Positions 33,132-42,758 of a DNA stretch of 64,000 nt are shown here, piece after piece (within the stretch, counting starts at the first letter, position 1; every line of letters starts with the position of its first letter). Under the pieces are notes generated by a model. It was given only the letters and a program-made list of their open reading frames with translations, was not told where the DNA came from and did no database searches. The stretch is taken from NCBI GenBank assembly GCA_038030265.1, contig CM075943.1, positions 38,192,001-38,256,000 on the forward strand, in the 5' to 3' direction. The DNA comes from Corythucha ciliata (Eukaryota > Arthropoda > Insecta > Hemiptera > Tingidae). A program made the position numbers and the translations under genes.

Positions 33132-33765
33132 GGCGCTTGGGTGGCGCTTGGATTTATCCAACTATACGTATGACATTATTTACAGGCCTGGAAAAAATAC
33201 CACTGTGGCCGACGCCTTGTCAAGACATTTTGCTCTATCCCCTGCTGCAATCTCTGCATTCAACGACTTGAAAAATGACATCGCCAAAGCCAGTATGACT
33301 CCTATTCTCAGTGACGTTCCATTCGTGGTTGAGACCGATGCATCAGATGCAGAATGACAGACCCGTCGCGTTCTTTTCAAGAAAATTATCAAAATCAGAG
33401 CAAAATCGCTCCGCAATGTAGAAAAAGAAGCGGGCGCGTTAGTCGAAGCTCTCAGGAAATGGCGTCACTATCTTATAGGCCGGCATTTCACCGTCATAAC
33501 AGATCAAAAATCAGTTTCGTTGATGTTCAACTCAAATTCTCTCGAAAAAATAAAAAACGACCAAATTATGAGATGGCGCTTAGATTTATCCAACTATACG
33601 TATGACATTATTTACAGGCCTGGAAAAAATAACACTGTGGCCGACGCCTTGTCAAGATTTTGCTCAGCTGTCCCAAGTTTTCGGAATCTTCAAGAAATTC
33701 ACAATAAACTATGCCACCCTGGAATCACAAGAATGAACCACTGGGTCAGAAGCAAAAACTTATGA
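33132..33765 (+). pseudogene. Duplicated RNase H fragments of the Ty3 element
   Basis: A block encoding LDLSNYTYDIIYRPGKN and VADALSR occurs twice, at about 33142-33233 and 33575-33660. Between them lies the RNase H start (VVETDASDAE, EKEAGALVEALRKWRHYL, TDQKSV) in shifting frames. The second copy leads into the integrase N-terminal finger (IHNKLCHPGITRM). The order tail, head, tail shows an internal tandem duplication followed by deletion. Both segmental copies share it. Confidence 0.75.
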
Positions 33766-33841
33766 CATCAGGCAAGTCATTAATTCTTGTAGAATTTGCG
33801 CGGAAATAAAACCCAGGTTCCTAAAATTTAAAGGCACACTC

Positions 33842-34513
33842 GTGAAAGCCACTCATCCGTTTGAAAGACTAAGCATAGATTTCAAAGGCCCTCTCCCATC
33901 AACAACTCAGAATAAATACATCCTGACAGTCATAGACGAATACTCAAGGTTTCCCTTTGCGTACCCGTGCCATGATATGACTTCCGGCACTATTATCAAA
34001 TGTCTTCGCCAACTCTTTAGCGTTTTCGGTACTCCAATGTACATCCACTCGGACAGAGGGCCATCCCTAATGTCGAGGGAACTGAAACAGTTCCTAGAAG
34101 GTATGAACATCGCCTCCAGGCGGACGACTCCATATAATGCAAGGGGCAATGGCCAATGCGAGCGTTACAACGGGATCATCTGGCAAACTGTCTTACTCGC
34201 CTTAAAATCTAAAAATGTAAACGCTTCCAATTGGGAATCTGTTCTAGATGACGCGTTATTCTCAATCAGATCCCTTGTATGCACAGCGGCTAACTGTACA
34301 CCGCATGAACGAATGTTTAATTTTCAAAGGAAATCCCCTACCGGCGTGTCGTTACCCACGTGGCTAATGCCAGGTGGCAAGGTTTTACTAAAAATACATA
34401 ACAGGTCAAGTAAATTTGATCCATTAGTCGAAGAAGTCGAACTCGTCGAGACGAACCCTACGTACGCTCATATCCGCTTCCCGGACGGAAGAGAAGGCAC
34501 GGTTTCTTTATGA
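33842..34513 (+). CDS. Ty3 integrase catalytic domain, copy A
   Basis: An open 223-codon frame with DDE acids in SIDFKGPLPS, IHSDRGPSLMS and GQCERYNG, then a GPY/F-like C-terminal region (GGKVLLKIHNRSSKF...DGREGTVSL). It would insert cDNA into target DNA if expressed. An upstream stop after RSKNL (33763) and a stop at 34511-34513 separate it from finger and tail sequences, so it is a fragment of a dead pol. A basic tail (LRRSSRIRRPAKYLEDYV) follows in the same element before the LTR. Confidence 0.85.
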   Translation: MKATHPFERLSIDFKGPLPSTTQNKYILTVIDEYSRFPFAYPCHDMTSGTIIKCLRQLFSVFGTPMYIHSDRGPSLMSRELKQFLEGMNIASRRTTPYNARGNGQCERYNGIIWQTVLLALKSKNVNASNWESVLDDALFSIRSLVCTAANCTPHERMFNFQRKSPTGVSLPTWLMPGGKVLLKIHNRSSKFDPLVEEVELVETNPTYAHIRFPDGREGTVSL

Positions 34514-34789
34514 CACTTAGCCCCTGATGGACATGACTTGGATCAAGAAGATATACAAATCAATATGCACACCGCTGAATTATCACAAGCAGACTCGCGG
34601 TGAGAATCGATTAGCGATGACACTTCAAATAACTGTACAAACGAACAGATTAATAACGTGTCTGAGCCAGAGGAAAATTCACTTCAATCCTCAGCTCCAC
34701 CACAAATCACTTTGAGGCGGTCTTCACGGATAAGACGACCAGCCAAGTATTTGGAAGACTACGTTCGAGAGTAATGAACCGGGAAAGAA

Positions 34790-34888
34790 TGTCATGAAAT
34801 TAGGCCAAATGTGTGTGTTTACATCTCAGTCTTTCCCCAAAAGTTTATGTTGATTAAAACCTCAACTTCTCAAGGTTTCTTTATTACA
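34790..34888 (+). repeat. 3' LTR of the Ty3 element, copy A
   Basis: 99 bp, TG...CA, preceded by the purine tract GGGAAAGAA. The first 50 bp recur at 33082-33131. Confidence 0.85.
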
Positions 34889-34893
34889 CACTT

Positions 34894-35110
34894 GGTCGCC
34901 TTCGTGTCAATCATGGACTATGTCATCAGCTCCTACACAAGATAGGACTGTCATCGTCACCACATTGTCCCCAATGCGAAATATCCGAAACGCTGCAACA
35001 CATCGTAATGGAGTGCCCAAGATACGCCAACGAAAGACTACCATTGTTCAGAATCCTGCAAAACCATTTAGAAAACCCCTTCGACTATATTAGCATTCTG
35101 TCCACTAACA
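34894..35110 (+). pseudogene. Non-LTR ORF2 C-terminal zinc knuckle and 3' end (copy A)
   Basis: Directly after the CACTT duplication the frame reads on to CPQCEISETLQHIVMECPRY, the C-terminal CCHC-like knuckle of Jockey/I-type ORF2. The retrotransposon ends near two copies of GTCCACTAACAC (35099-35134). It abuts the KRBA2-like gene on the other strand, which it seems to truncate. Confidence 0.7.
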
Positions 35111-36046
35111 CACTTCTTTCCGTCCACTAACACAAAACCGTCATCTTTCGTGCTCATGACGACTCCCAAGATGTTTCTCAAGTCACCGCGCCCTTTGTCT
35201 ACATCGGGTATTGGAATCCTGACAGTGGTGCCAGTGGGTACCGGAGGGAATTTCTTATCGGAGTTCAACTTCATTTTTTTGGCTCGAATTTCGAGGCTCG
35301 TTCTTGATTGTTCTCTCGGATCGGTCGTAGATTCAGCCTTGAAGCACAGCAAACAAATATCCATTTCTCCAGCGTTTCTACAGGAAACGCTTCGATGGTT
35401 GAAGAGCAAACTCGACACACGATTTCATTTTCAGTATTGGTTTGTGGCGAAGCTTTTTTATTAGTAGAACTCGTCGATGATGTGTCAGCGACGGGCGGTG
35501 TCGATGCCGGAACTGATGTTCCTTCTTCAAATGTTGATGATTCGATGTCACTCACTGTTCTTAGAAGGTCTTCCTCGCTGTGAATCCCGTCCAAGGCTTC
35601 GGCTGGCAAGTTCGACGTGGACAGGCCAACAGTTGCCTTACAACCAAAAAGGGCTTCATATGGGGTCCTTTTGATTCCAAAATGATAGGCCTTGTTTTTC
35701 ATAAATTGGACGAAACGGAGTCCTTCGCTCCAATGACTGGTTTTTTCTTGTAGCATCCAAGTTCCAATCATGTTTTCTACGTCCTGATTAGCACGTTCGA
35801 CGCTCCCCTGACTTTGAGAGTGTCGGGGCTTACCATGAACAATTTTAAGTGAGGGCCAATAATCCCTCAGACTTTCGACAATGTTGTTGGCGAATTCCCG
35901 CCCGTTATCAGACTGCAAAACAGAAGAGGCACCGAATAGAGTGAAAATATTGACAAGGTTGTAGGCCACTTCCTCCGCAGTCTTGGATTTTAGGGGACGC
36001 AGGACAAGGAATTTCGTCAAATGGTCTGGATGTACCATGATGAACT
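35068..36046 (-). pseudogene. KRBA2-like integrase gene, copy A (truncated)
   Basis: Minus-strand sequence encodes an rve-type integrase core (VHPDHLTKFLVLRPL, LQSDNGREFANN, QGSVERANQDVE), a Ser/Thr-rich linker with CRVC, and a C-terminal part (FPPVPTGTTVRIPIPDVDKG) characteristic of KRBA2-like proteins. A frame change lies near 35360 in the Cys region, shared with copy B. Copy A loses the N-terminal finger at 36046, where the duplication stops and a tandem-repeat region begins. The 3' end is cut near 35110 by the non-LTR element. Such genes are thought to derive from Ginger-like or retroelement integrases. Confidence 0.8.
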
Positions 36047-36082
36047 CCCGTGACGGACTTGATCCGTGTAGTAGGTAAATTT

Positions 36083-36470
36083 GCATAACTCCAGGGAGAG
36101 GGATAATAAGCTACATGGGATAATAAGCGACTCCAGCCTCCGGGACAATAAGCTACACCACCTCCGGGTGCCTGGGAAGCGACGCCGCCTCCGGGTGCTC
36201 CTGTATCTTCCGAGGGTGGCGCCGGGGGGGGGATGACTGGTTGAGGTTTCCAGGGAGAGGGATAATAAGCTACATGGGAAGCGACTCTACTCTGGGGATG
36301 ACTGGTTGAGGTCTCCAGGGAGAGGGATAATAAGCTACATGGGAAGCGACTCCACCCAGCCTCTGGGAGGCACGACTCCGGGTGTCGATGCTCCTGTACC
36401 TTCCGAGGGCTGCACGTGGCTCCGGGAGGGAACACACGACTCTGGGGATGACTGGTTGGGTGAGGTTGAT
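36083..36470. repeat. G-rich tandem repeat region
   Basis: Units of about 58-60 bp repeat the blocks CCAGGGAGAGGGATAATAAG, CTACATGGGAAGCGACTC and GGGATGACTGGTTGAGG (for example from 36089, 36257 and 36315). Base composition is far more G-rich than the surroundings. Long frames on the minus strand here are repeat artefacts. Confidence 0.8.
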
Positions 36471-36557
36471 AAAAAATCAAAGTTGGCGACATAGTGTATT
36501 AATAATTATAACATCAGCATAAAAAACAATATAAAAAAATTATGTCGTCGTGGAAGT

Positions 36558-37575
36558 CTATGGTAGAGGGTCTGTATGATGTTCTGGGGGTTGCAGTTGA
36601 TTATCGTCCTCCTCGTCATTACGGCAGGAGTTGTGGGAAGACGAGGTTAAATTGGCAATGCCCACATGTCCATGCGCTAAAGTCGTGATTTTGTCCTCCA
36701 AGATGTAGCGTTTGTCGTCGTAGGGTGACAGAGACTGCTTGTTAATACTAACTGTAAACAATTCATGGCGAAAGGACCGAATAGAATTGAAGGTGGCGTA
36801 CAGAACCTTATCGCCAGCAAACAGAATGTCTTTATAATCGTCAAAGATGATACGGTTCTGTACTGCATTTTTCCCGGTCCCCTTGGCCTTTTTTATTTCA
36901 CCACCCCCTTCGACCCGCAAGGCGTACACCTTGGTACGGAGAGCGACAATCTCTAATAGTCTTTTTCCCATAAGCTCATCTTTAAATTTGCCCAGCACCT
37001 TTTTATTTTCTACACTATGACAGGGGTGACTGGGTGGCAGATCTGAAAAATCGAACCATTCTCGCAGATGTTCAAAGACCTCCTCTCTCCAGTCACGTCC
37101 GTCAGTTTTAATGCTGTAAATGAAGCTGTCAGTATCGGTGTATGTCAGTCTTAGTCGCTCAGGACCAAAATGCCGCAGCATAACGTCATAATGGAACCGG
37201 TACATGTGAAGTTTGGAGAGTTCGAGAATAGTGAATCCCACATATATCGGCTTGTCGAGCACCACGCACTCACTAGCCATGTGAAATGCAACAACTTCCG
37301 AGTTGATAATGGTTCGACGCTGGAAAGACGGCTTAGCTAACAATCTGTCCGCCACCTTCTCCGACTTTACCACGGTTATGTTGCTTCTTGCACGAACATT
37401 TTCTATCGTTTTGCCAAAGCTTGAGTTGTTAAGGTTCTTGTACTGGTCCTTAGCAGCAAGTGACGTCGCCAGTTTACGTTTTTCCGTGTTAAACTCAATA
37501 AACGGTGCCAGCCATTTGCGCTGCGAAAACTGGATCATGCGATGCACCTTTGTGAGAACTAGGCCGTGAGCGCAT
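36558..37575 (-). pseudogene. Protein-primed DNA polymerase B, 3' portion (Maverick/Polinton-type)
   Basis: The minus-strand frame covers the C-terminal half of a family B polymerase of the protein-primed group. It has NNSSFGKTIENVR (finger motif), LTYTDTDSF (catalytic Asp pair), NKKVLGKFKDEL, and KKAKGTGK followed by DDKRYILED and LAHGH near the end. These polymerases replicate self-synthesising Maverick/Polinton elements and related viruses or virus-like insertions. The N-terminal exonuclease half would lie in the 37576-38075 gap. No other Polinton gene or terminal repeat is seen, so this is an isolated fragment and the exact source family is open. Confidence 0.8.
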
Positions 37576-38075
37576 NNNNNNNNNNNNNNNNNNNNNNNNN
37601 NNNNNNNNNNNNNNNNNNNNNNNNNNNNNNNNNNNNNNNNNNNNNNNNNNNNNNNNNNNNNNNNNNNNNNNNNNNNNNNNNNNNNNNNNNNNNNNNNNNN
37701 NNNNNNNNNNNNNNNNNNNNNNNNNNNNNNNNNNNNNNNNNNNNNNNNNNNNNNNNNNNNNNNNNNNNNNNNNNNNNNNNNNNNNNNNNNNNNNNNNNNN
37801 NNNNNNNNNNNNNNNNNNNNNNNNNNNNNNNNNNNNNNNNNNNNNNNNNNNNNNNNNNNNNNNNNNNNNNNNNNNNNNNNNNNNNNNNNNNNNNNNNNNN
37901 NNNNNNNNNNNNNNNNNNNNNNNNNNNNNNNNNNNNNNNNNNNNNNNNNNNNNNNNNNNNNNNNNNNNNNNNNNNNNNNNNNNNNNNNNNNNNNNNNNNN
38001 NNNNNNNNNNNNNNNNNNNNNNNNNNNNNNNNNNNNNNNNNNNNNNNNNNNNNNNNNNNNNNNNNNNNNNNNNNN
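37576..38075. other. Assembly gap of 500 N
   Basis: Exactly 500 N, so the true size is probably unknown. Left of it lies the polymerase B gene and right of it a piggyBac copy, so the junction between them is not observed. Confidence 1.
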
Positions 38076-39608
38076 AGTTTTTGGCGAGTAATCTGCACTT
38101 GATGTGAGTCTCCACGAGGGAATAAGCTAGCGCCTTTAGGAAATCAGTTCTCTTAGAAGTAGAACTGTTGAGAGTGGACAAGACGTAGCTATTTATACCA
38201 GCGGCGTCTACGATGAAAAAAAAGAATCTCATTGGCCATCTTCTGGAAGCTCTTTTGCTGGTAGCAGAGTGACATAACTTGTCGAACACGTCCACACCTT
38301 CTTTCGTCAAATTGTAGAATTCGACAATATCCGGTTTACCGCTGTCCTTGTTGATTGTGGGTAAATCGTGCATAGTGGATAAGAGAATGACATTTTTGTT
38401 CTTCTTTTGGGTGAAAGACACCATGGTTTTGTCTGGCTGGAAGACGAAACGCGAAGTTCCTAACTCAAGGCCTTTTACAGAAACCATGCTCGGCGGAATT
38501 TCTCTTTTGTAGAGTTCCTACCATGGTCAAACCGACTTTCGTAAGCTCCTCAGCCAGTTCGAAGGACGAAAACCAATTGTCAATTGTGATGTTTCGGTTA
38601 GTTCGCATGATTGGTTTTGACAGTTTCAAAACATACTGTGTCGGTTTGAGCAATCCGATTTCACCCTTCAAAGTTGATTTGCCGATGTAAGGAATGCCGT
38701 CGCAAAAATAAAATGTTCGCGCGTCGCATAAGCTGACAATCTTCAGTCCGTACTTATCCGGTTTTTGAGGAATGTACATTTTGAATGAGCACCGACCCCT
38801 AAAGCTCAGTAAAGTTTCATCAATAGTGACGTATTCTGAAGGTGTGTAGAATCGTCTGCAGTTTTCGGTGAATTTATCCCACAGCTCTCGAAAAGCGGCA
38901 AACTTGTCTTCTTTCTGCCTCTCCTCTCGAGTAATCTTCGAGTCAAACCGCAGTGCGCGAAGAAGAAATTTGAATCTACACTGAGTCATGGTCGATCGAA
39001 ATACAGTTGGGCCATAAACTTGTGAAAACATATCGTCCGTATTCAAACAACTTTTTTTGAGCACTCCTGCTAGAATTAGGAGGCCTAAAAGTGCCTTGAT
39101 TTCTGTATTATTTGTAGGCCCAATGTACCTTTGAGAGGTGTATCGTACGGACAGTCGGCCAATTTGTTCATTCGTGTGTACCGTGATTAGGTCGATTACT
39201 GAATACTGAACTATCTAAGAAAAGAGAAAACCAGTCTAGTTCCGAGGAAGCATCCTTAGCAGCTCCTTTTGGGCCTGGAAGATGACTAACTATGTTTTTT
39301 GCAGGTCTTCGTGAACCGTGATAAGAGAGAAAATGATGGTCAGCCCAAATTGTTTCCGCATCTTTTCCTAGCAAAATCTCCGTACTTTCACCATCGTGGG
39401 AAATGAAAGGACAGGTATCGCCGTTGTCACCATCTTCCACGCTGAACTCATCAGCAACATTGTCGTCGTTAGGAACAATGGCATCCTCTAGTTCACTCAC
39501 ACTCCCATCGCTTTGCTCGTCGTCGGATTCTTGATCAAGCCGTTCAAGCTCCCTTCTTATCTCTTCCGGGGTTGAGAACAAAACACTGTTAGCCATCTGT
39601 AAAATCAA
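38076..39608 (-). pseudogene. piggyBac transposase, copy B
   Basis: Same acidic N-terminus (39168-39608) and catalytic domain as copy A. An 8-bp deletion relative to copy A near 38507 (T-rich stretch after CTCTTTT) shifts the frame after GLTMVGTL, between catalytic motifs, so this copy is broken. The C-terminal Cys-rich domain is lost in the gap. The frame switch near 39215 between N-terminal and catalytic segments matches copy A. Confidence 0.88.
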
Positions 39609-40037
39609 GAACCAAGTCCTACTTTGATGATAACCACGAAAGAAGATTCATGCGTGGAAAATCCCCCCCCCCCTCCCAGATAGAAAACTAATTTACAATA
39701 ACTCCTCAAAATTTTGGTTCGATTGCTTCTTATGCATGAATGATAAAATAAAGATTTAAACGTAATTGATAAAAAAAAAAACAGCGATAAAAAGCAGTGA
39801 ACAGAGAGTAACAAGGGGTCTGACAGACCCCAGCGCCCCCTTTTTTTCCCCAGCGAGAAAAAATGAGGGTTTTCTTACCTTATTTTGTGTTGCGACACAC
39901 TTCACGGCTGGCGAACAACTGAAAGAAAAGGTACTGAAGATCTAAAACTTCTGATCACAGATCGCGCTTCAATAGAGCGGGAAACGTGTGTTTGGGGTCT
40001 ACTGGACCACATTGTTACCACTCGAGGCTAGCAATCA
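38076..40037 (-). mobile_element. piggyBac element, copy B (left end in gap)
   Basis: It corresponds to 20924-27367 of copy A without the P element. The right border before CTAA (40038-40041) is identical. The GCGGGAAA target site of the P element is present once, near 39977-39984. Confidence 0.9.
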
Positions 40038-40041
40038 CTAA

Positions 40042-42753
40042 CCCCTCCCAGTATCAAAATTTCATTTCAGAAGTTACTAATTCCTGCGAGCAATGCATAC
40101 CGATATGTAGGGGAAAATCGGGTAGGTCGACGAGACCTACCCTACCTACCTACCTACGAGAATCTCAACGATATGGTGGAACAGTCAATGTGCCACGGCT
40201 GACAATATTAGAAAACAGGCTTTCCTAAACTACAAAAACCAACCAACTCTTGATAACTTCCTCACGTATAAAAAACAAACCGCGGCCGCCAAATTAATAT
40301 TCAGTAACGCAAAAAAAAACTTCCTGGAAGGACTTTTGTGAAAAATCTCAGTTGGAATACTCCTATGAAAGATATGTGGAAACAATTAAAAAAATTAAGT
40401 AATAACAAAAGAGTCTCAGAACCTTCGTCCTTGTCTGACGACTGGATCATGGAATTTCTGGACAAATTACCCCCTCCTTCAGTTTCTATTACGATCACAT
40501 CACCTCCAACCCAAAATTGTATAGAGCCCCATTTTCTGGTAAACCAGATCAGTTACAAAGAACTGAACGATGTCCTGCGCAGAACAACTAACACTTCACC
40601 CGGACTGGACGGAATAGATTACTCCATAATAGAGCATTTACCAGATAATTTCAAGACCCACTTACTCGATATTTACAACAGAATTTTCGAATCTGGTGAA
40701 ATACCATGTGAATGGAAAAGGTATTGCGTTCTCCCTGTGCCAAAACCGGGGAAAACAGCCAACAATTGTGACTCTTATCGGCCCATTTCACTGTCATCTT
40801 GCTTACTAAGAACATTTGAGCGAATTTTAAAAAACAGATTAGAATACTGGGTGGAAAAGAACATATCTACCACCAAATCAGTATGGTTTTCGAAAAGGAC
40901 GATCCTGTCTCGACGGTTTAGCGTAATTAGTGGCGGACATACAGACTGGATTCTCAGAAAATAAAACCACCTGGCAATCATGCTAGATATAACTGGAGCG
41001 TTTCATAATGTCAATATCAGCATTCTTAAGACAAAAATGGAAAATTTAAATATACCTTGCCAATTCATTAAAATAATTACTGCAATTGTTGAAGAACGAG
41101 TAATTTATTAAGACATGGGGAGGACCTGATTGGGCCTCGGCTGGTCCGGCAGGGTTTACCTCAAGGAGGAATTTTGAGTCCTACTCTTTACGCTAATTAC
41201 AACCATGATATAAAACGCGTATTACATGAAAACGTAAGTATTGTACATCATGTATGAGTGGTTGTACAATACGCTGACGACATTTGCCTGTACACCCAAC
41301 ACTCAGATGTCACGTTGCCAACCGAAACCCTTAGCAAAAGTTTGGCAGCTACCGACAACTACTTGACTAATCACGGACTAAGCATTTCTCTTTCTAAATC
41401 AATGATTTGTCCGTTCACTAGGAAAATAAATATTTTTCCTTCAAATGACATTGTAATAGGCAATAAGCGCTATCCGATCAAATTCGAAACAACTTATTTA
41501 GGCATTCGCCTCGATCGTAAATTAAATGGGGTTTCACACATTAACTATGTTTCAAGTAAATCCCAAAAATACTTTAACATAATGAAAGTTGTGAGTCATC
41601 TCCGCTGGGGTGCCGATCCTAATATTGCCCTTAAATTCTATCGTGCTACTATTCGATCGGTGCTAGATTACGGCTGCGTATTCCATGGCCAAGCAGCACA
41701 AACACAAAGGAAACTGGAAGTCTTACACCATAACAGCTTACGGCTAAGTCTGGGACTATTAAAGTCCACCCCTATAATCGCTTTGTTAAACGAAACGGGA
41801 GAATGTCCCTTGGCAATTCGTAGAGAAATATTATGAGATAGGCACCTACTCAAGATCAGACATCAGAGCCTTCTATCCCCTCTTATTCCAAAAAATTGTG
41901 CATCTTAACACCCTGAACTTAACGGCTCAATATTGGATTTCAAAAAAGTCACCCCTGCTCACTGAAAGTTTCTTAAGGCTGTACAAGTATAGTGACCAAA
42001 TCTTATCTCACGAAAAAATGCCTTTATTCAATCTCAATACAGGAATATATTCGATATTCCTACAGCGATTTAATATCCCTATTTACTACTTCCACAACTT
42101 CTCCAACCGTCTATTCACCAATATTAACAACTTGACCCTTACGCACTTATTGAGAACCAAATTCCCAGCAAGGTGTCCGCTGTTCACCGACGCTTCCAAA
42201 ACCAATGACAACGTTGGATGTGCGGTTTATGATCCATCCCATAATAGGGCTGCAATTTATCCTTAATCCACTCACAACCATATATGAAGCTGAACTTTAT
42301 GCCATACTGGAAGCCATTAAATACTTTTCCAGGCTTGAAACCAACAAACTGTTGATTCTAACAGATAGCAAAAGTGCAGCCACTGCCTTACAAAGTATCA
42401 GGATATCAGCAAAGATTAGCAAAGTCATAATAGACATAATAGAAATCAGTGCTCAGCTCACATATGAGTCTAAGTGAGTAGCAATACTGTGGATACCATC
42501 GCATTCCAATATAATCGGTAACGACCGGTCTGACATGATGGCGAAAAATGCCTGCAATACAGCCATGTCTAGATGTGTCGTCCAAAATCACTCATACTTC
42601 GACCTTAATAACATCATGCATTACAACATCGTAAGACATGGGACTGCCAATATTCTGCTTCACCCACAGGTACTTTATACAAAAGCTACAATCCATTCAC
42701 CTCTAGAACTCCCTGGTTCTCAGGGAAATACGTTCACAAGGATTTCATCAGAA
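40042..42753 (+). pseudogene. Non-LTR retrotransposon linker, RT and RNase H (copy B)
   Basis: Same content as copy A parts 2-4 without interruptions: linker, RT (TSPGLDGIDYSII, GLPQGGILSPTL, QYADDICLY) and RNase H (LFTDASKTN, YEAELYAILEA, LTDSKSAATAL). It keeps the two in-frame stops of copy A (one before LDITGAF, one before YADD). It adds one-base losses, for example near 41107 and 42244, and a CCTAC microsatellite at 40136-40157 in the linker. These defects make it inactive. Its unbroken sequence defines the empty sites of the copy A insertions. Confidence 0.9.
40136..40157 (+). repeat. CCTAC microsatellite, copy B only
   Basis: CTACC-type units inserted in the retrotransposon linker; copy A lacks them at the matching place (27470). 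Confidence 0.8.
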
Positions 42754-42758
42754 CACTT

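Larger units (their letters stand above)
33082..34888 (+). mobile_element. Deleted Ty3/gypsy element in the non-LTR element (copy A)
   Basis: TGTCATGAAATTAGG begins both LTR copies and the right one ends TTATTACA. CACTT lies at 33077-33081 and 34889-34893, a 5-bp target duplication. The left LTR is truncated after about 50 bp and fused to RNase H sequence, and RT and gag are missing. The internal part is partial RNase H, then RNase H and the integrase start, then integrase. The integrase resembles the CsRn1/Kabuki-type lineage. Copy B carries the same 1807-bp deleted structure at 42759. Confidence 0.85.
20924..36046. repeat. Segmental duplication, copy A
   Basis: Matches 38076-45723 in order and orientation, apart from insertions in A at 22841-27306, 27748-28941 and 30548-32366 and small indels. 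Similarity ends at TGAACT (36041-36046). Confidence 0.92.

Noticed and set aside
35908..36492. 194-codon minus-strand frame rich in Pro and Ser
   Set aside because: Produced by the G-rich tandem repeat; the periodic protein reflects the DNA repeat and overlaps two unrelated regions.
37495..38487. A 330-codon minus-strand frame joining piggyBac and polymerase sequence
   Set aside because: It runs through 500 N, so the continuity is artificial; the two ends belong to different elements.
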